A stretch of DNA of 6,685 nt from Nitrospirae bacterium RBG_19FT_COMBO_42_15 (GTDB lineage Bacteria; Nitrospirota; CAKKRA01; 9FT-COMBO-42-15). This document shows, in pieces, positions 4,801 through 6,685 of this stretch (within the stretch, counting starts at the first letter, position 1; each line of letters starts with the position of its first letter). The DNA lies in the NCBI GenBank assembly GCA_001803815.1, contig MHEL01000013.1, forward strand, positions 1-6,685, given 5' to 3'. Made by a program: the position numbers and the translations under genes. The notes beneath the pieces are model-generated. The model made no database searches and was not told the DNA's origin. It saw only the letters and a list, made by a program, of their open reading frames with translations.

Positions 4801-6685
4801 AACCTATTGGTTAAATCTATCACAGCAACCTCTCCTGATTTTATATCTATCTCTTTATTGAAAATATAATTCAGAGGATTGTCTGTTTTGGAATCTGTAA
4901 TACTAACTCTAAACTTGTGTTTGCCTGCAATTGTAATTATCTCTTCATAGGCAAATGATGGGCCGTCCTTTTTCAGTCCAGCGGGGTAATATGTCTTTGT
5001 TAATACATTTTTTTCATCAAGAAAAATCAGTACCTTAACAGGGAGCCTTTCTCCGGTGCAATTCATCCTCATAACAGGAAAAGGAGACTGTGTCTTTCTC
5101 ATGTGCTTAAGCTTTGCTTCTGTCTCTTTTTCTGTTACTTCCTTACAGTCCACCTTATATCTGCTCGTGTACTTAAAGGCAAATTTTATTAAAGAGTCGT
5201 CCTTGCTGTAAAATGGATATATCGGCTTCCCGGAGAAAAAAAGGATGAAGAATAGAGGTATGACAGAAAAAGCTATCATTCTTTTCAGAATCTTTTTTTC
5301 ATTTAATTTTGGAATCTTAACCCTTTTTTTATATTCCGATTTATTATAGCTGCTAAGATATTCCTCAAAGAGGCGTATTTCACCAAACAGATTATTAGTA
5401 TTGATAGGCAACAACTGATATTCCCGTATCCTGTTGTGGTCAATTGTTCTGCCCGTGAAAGGCGGCCTCTTGCCTTCCATCCTCGCATGGAGCCATGTAT
5501 TCCCTTCACGAAAATGACAATCGCCGTGTAAACAGCCGCAGAGAAATACGCCATCTGCGCCTGTTTCAAGTCCTGTCTCTATCATAGAGGACTGCGCCAT
5601 CCCGATGCATGGAAGGGCTATCACCTTAACATTTGCCATCCCTTTTACAGAGCTGTCATTTACATCAATTATGTTTTTTAATGATGCGCTATGAGCGCAT
5701 ATAAACAATAATATCTTTGGTTTTTTATCTGCCTGTTTAAGAGGAGCCATAAGTTTACTTATCATTTTTTTAATCCGGACATCACCCATCTCAGGCAGGT
5801 TAATAGCCTCAAAATCACAGGCCCCCACGCATATACCGCAGGAGACGCACCTTTCAGATATAACAGTTGCCTCCATTCTGTATCCTAATCCATCTGTGCG
5901 CGAACGCATGCGGATAGCCTCAAAAGGGCAATCCTTATTGCACTGCTCACAGCCTGTGCAGTTTTTCAATATGACCTCTGCTAAAAGCAGCCTGCGCCTT
6001 CTTGTCCATGGCAGGATAAAGAGCAATAATGTTATTCCTGCGGTAATTATCCAGAACAACTGTTTAGGAATTATATCTCTTAATGGAAATATAAAAAGGT
6101 AGAACCAGTCAAAAGGGGCATTTATAGTCAACTTGCTCAGGTCTGCAGGCGGTGCGCTTTTTGCAGGCATAATGACAGCCGCAGCAAATAACATTATTAA
6201 TATTGCGTAGGTCATCATCTTAGGGGTCGTAATTACAGGACGGGAGTGCCTAAAAACATGCAAACCTATCAGGATTATTATGGCAAAAGGCATGGCCAGA
6301 TGCACAAGATGCAGGATAAAAAAGAGGAGGACATTCACACCTTCATTATTGAGAAATGAAATTGATATAGGTTCTATAAGAATGCGGATATCGCTCAACA
6401 GATTTGATGTCTTTAGCGCAACCAACTGCGCCCTCTCATCCCATACGAGCCAGTAGCCGGTGATGCCTATTATAATAGTAATACTTAATAGCGCCAAACC
6501 TGTAACCCATGCAAGCCACCTGCTGTGGCTGTATCTCCTGTTAAGATATTCCCTTATAACATGCAGGAAGAGGGCGATAATTAAACCATCAGAGGCATAA
6601 CGATGGATGCTCCTTATCACGCCGCCTGCATACCACTGCTTTTCAGTTATATTTTGAACTATCTGATAGGGGTTGTTTGTTCTAT
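4797..6685 (-). CDS. Cytochrome b - ferredoxin - MvhD-like fusion protein with extra C-terminal domain, 5' end beyond the window
   Basis: The frame is open to the right edge, 628 residues visible, so it does not start at the GTG at 6620; 21 further in-frame codons precede it. Numbering from 6620: cytochrome b helices B-F occupy 1-205, with two heme pairs at canonical H-x13-H spacing (H6/H20 and H107/H121) and a degenerate PEWY-like PFDWFY (169-174). Helix A must lie upstream. Next is a ferredoxin with two [4Fe-4S] motifs (C221/224/227/231 and C258/261/264/268), then an MvhD/FrhD-like domain (about 302-385) with C308, C338, C363 and C368 in GCLHGDCHF. A helix (447-464) leads to an unrecognised domain (470-607) with C492 and C521. 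By helix count the iron-sulfur part is cytoplasmic and the C-terminal domain extracytoplasmic. It probably exchanges electrons between quinones and an Hdr/ferredoxin-type partner; direction and partner are unknown. Confidence 0.9.
   Translation of the reverse strand, partial: RTNNPYQIVQNITEKQWYAGGVIRSIHRYASDGLIIALFLHVIREYLNRRYSHSRWLAWVTGLALLSITIIIGITGYWLVWDERAQLVALKTSNLLSDIRILIEPISISFLNNEGVNVLLFFILHLVHLAMPFAIIILIGLHVFRHSRPVITTPKMMTYAILIMLFAAAVIMPAKSAPPADLSKLTINAPFDWFYLFIFPLRDIIPKQLFWIITAGITLLLFILPWTRRRRLLLAEVILKNCTGCEQCNKDCPFEAIRMRSRTDGLGYRMEATVISERCVSCGICVGACDFEAINLPEMGDVRIKKMISKLMAPLKQADKKPKILLFICAHSASLKNIIDVNDSSVKGMANVKVIALPCIGMAQSSMIETGLETGADGVFLCGCLHGDCHFREGNTWLHARMEGKRPPFTGRTIDHNRIREYQLLPINTNNLFGEIRLFEEYLSSYNKSEYKKRVKIPKLNEKKILKRMIAFSVIPLFFILFFSGKPIYPFYSKDDSLIKFAFKYTSRYKVDCKEVTEKETEAKLKHMRKTQSPFPVMRMNCTGERLPVKVLIFLDEKNVLTKTYYPAGLKKDGPSFAYEEIITIAGKHKFRVSITDSKTDNPLNYIFNKEIDIKSGEVAVIDLTNRF

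Noticed and set aside
6618..6620. GTG at 6620 as the start of the cytochrome b fusion gene
   Set aside because: The frame stays open to the window edge and this GTG lies just before heme ligand H6 of helix B, so helix A and the true start must be upstream.

Overview
The window is an AT-leaning bacterial stretch (roughly 40% G+C by eye) with Ile-ATA and Arg-AGG/AGA codons common, Shine-Dalgarno sites before most genes, and an anaerobic/denitrification-like respiratory gene set. The mix (a cytochrome b fused to ferredoxin and MvhD-type domains, a heme-copper/NO-reductase-like subunit, NorQ, Sco) fits Nitrospirota, Desulfobacterota or similar uncultured subsurface lineages. That placement is inference; no taxonomic marker is present.

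Layout. Positions 1-4183 hold a minus-strand gene series read right to left: a 12-helix heme-copper oxidase/NO-reductase-type catalytic subunit (2765-4183), a DUF433/DUF5615 VapBC45-like toxin-antitoxin pair with what looks like its own promoter (2032-2663), a NorQ/CbbQ-type AAA+ chaperone (1165-1977), a Sco copper-chaperone lipoprotein (420-1031) and an unrecognised Cys-rich protein running off the left edge (below 367). Four short GC-rich palindromic repeats of two related kinds lie among the last three genes; one is inside the Cys-rich reading frame and another appears to supply its ribosome binding site. A 167-bp divergent spacer (4184-4350) carries a consensus sigma-70 promoter for a plus-strand, membrane-anchored rhodanese (4351-4800) whose catalytic Cys is Ser. 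The rhodanese converges, sharing a TTAA stop, on a large minus-strand fusion protein (4797 to the right edge): cytochrome b helices B-F, a 2x[4Fe-4S] ferredoxin, an MvhD-like iron-sulfur domain, another membrane helix and a novel extracytoplasmic C-terminal domain.

How it may work together. The fusion protein could connect the quinone pool, through two b hemes, to cytoplasmic iron-sulfur partners of the Hdr/ferredoxin type. The heme-copper subunit, with NorQ for metal-centre assembly and Sco for copper or thiol handling, would be a terminal reductase (NO or O2). Its active site lacks several expected residues, so its substrate is open. The toxin-antitoxin pair looks like an insertion between the catalytic subunit and its chaperone. 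The most interesting items are the cytochrome b fusion, the non-canonical heme-copper subunit and the coding-sequence-embedded repeats.
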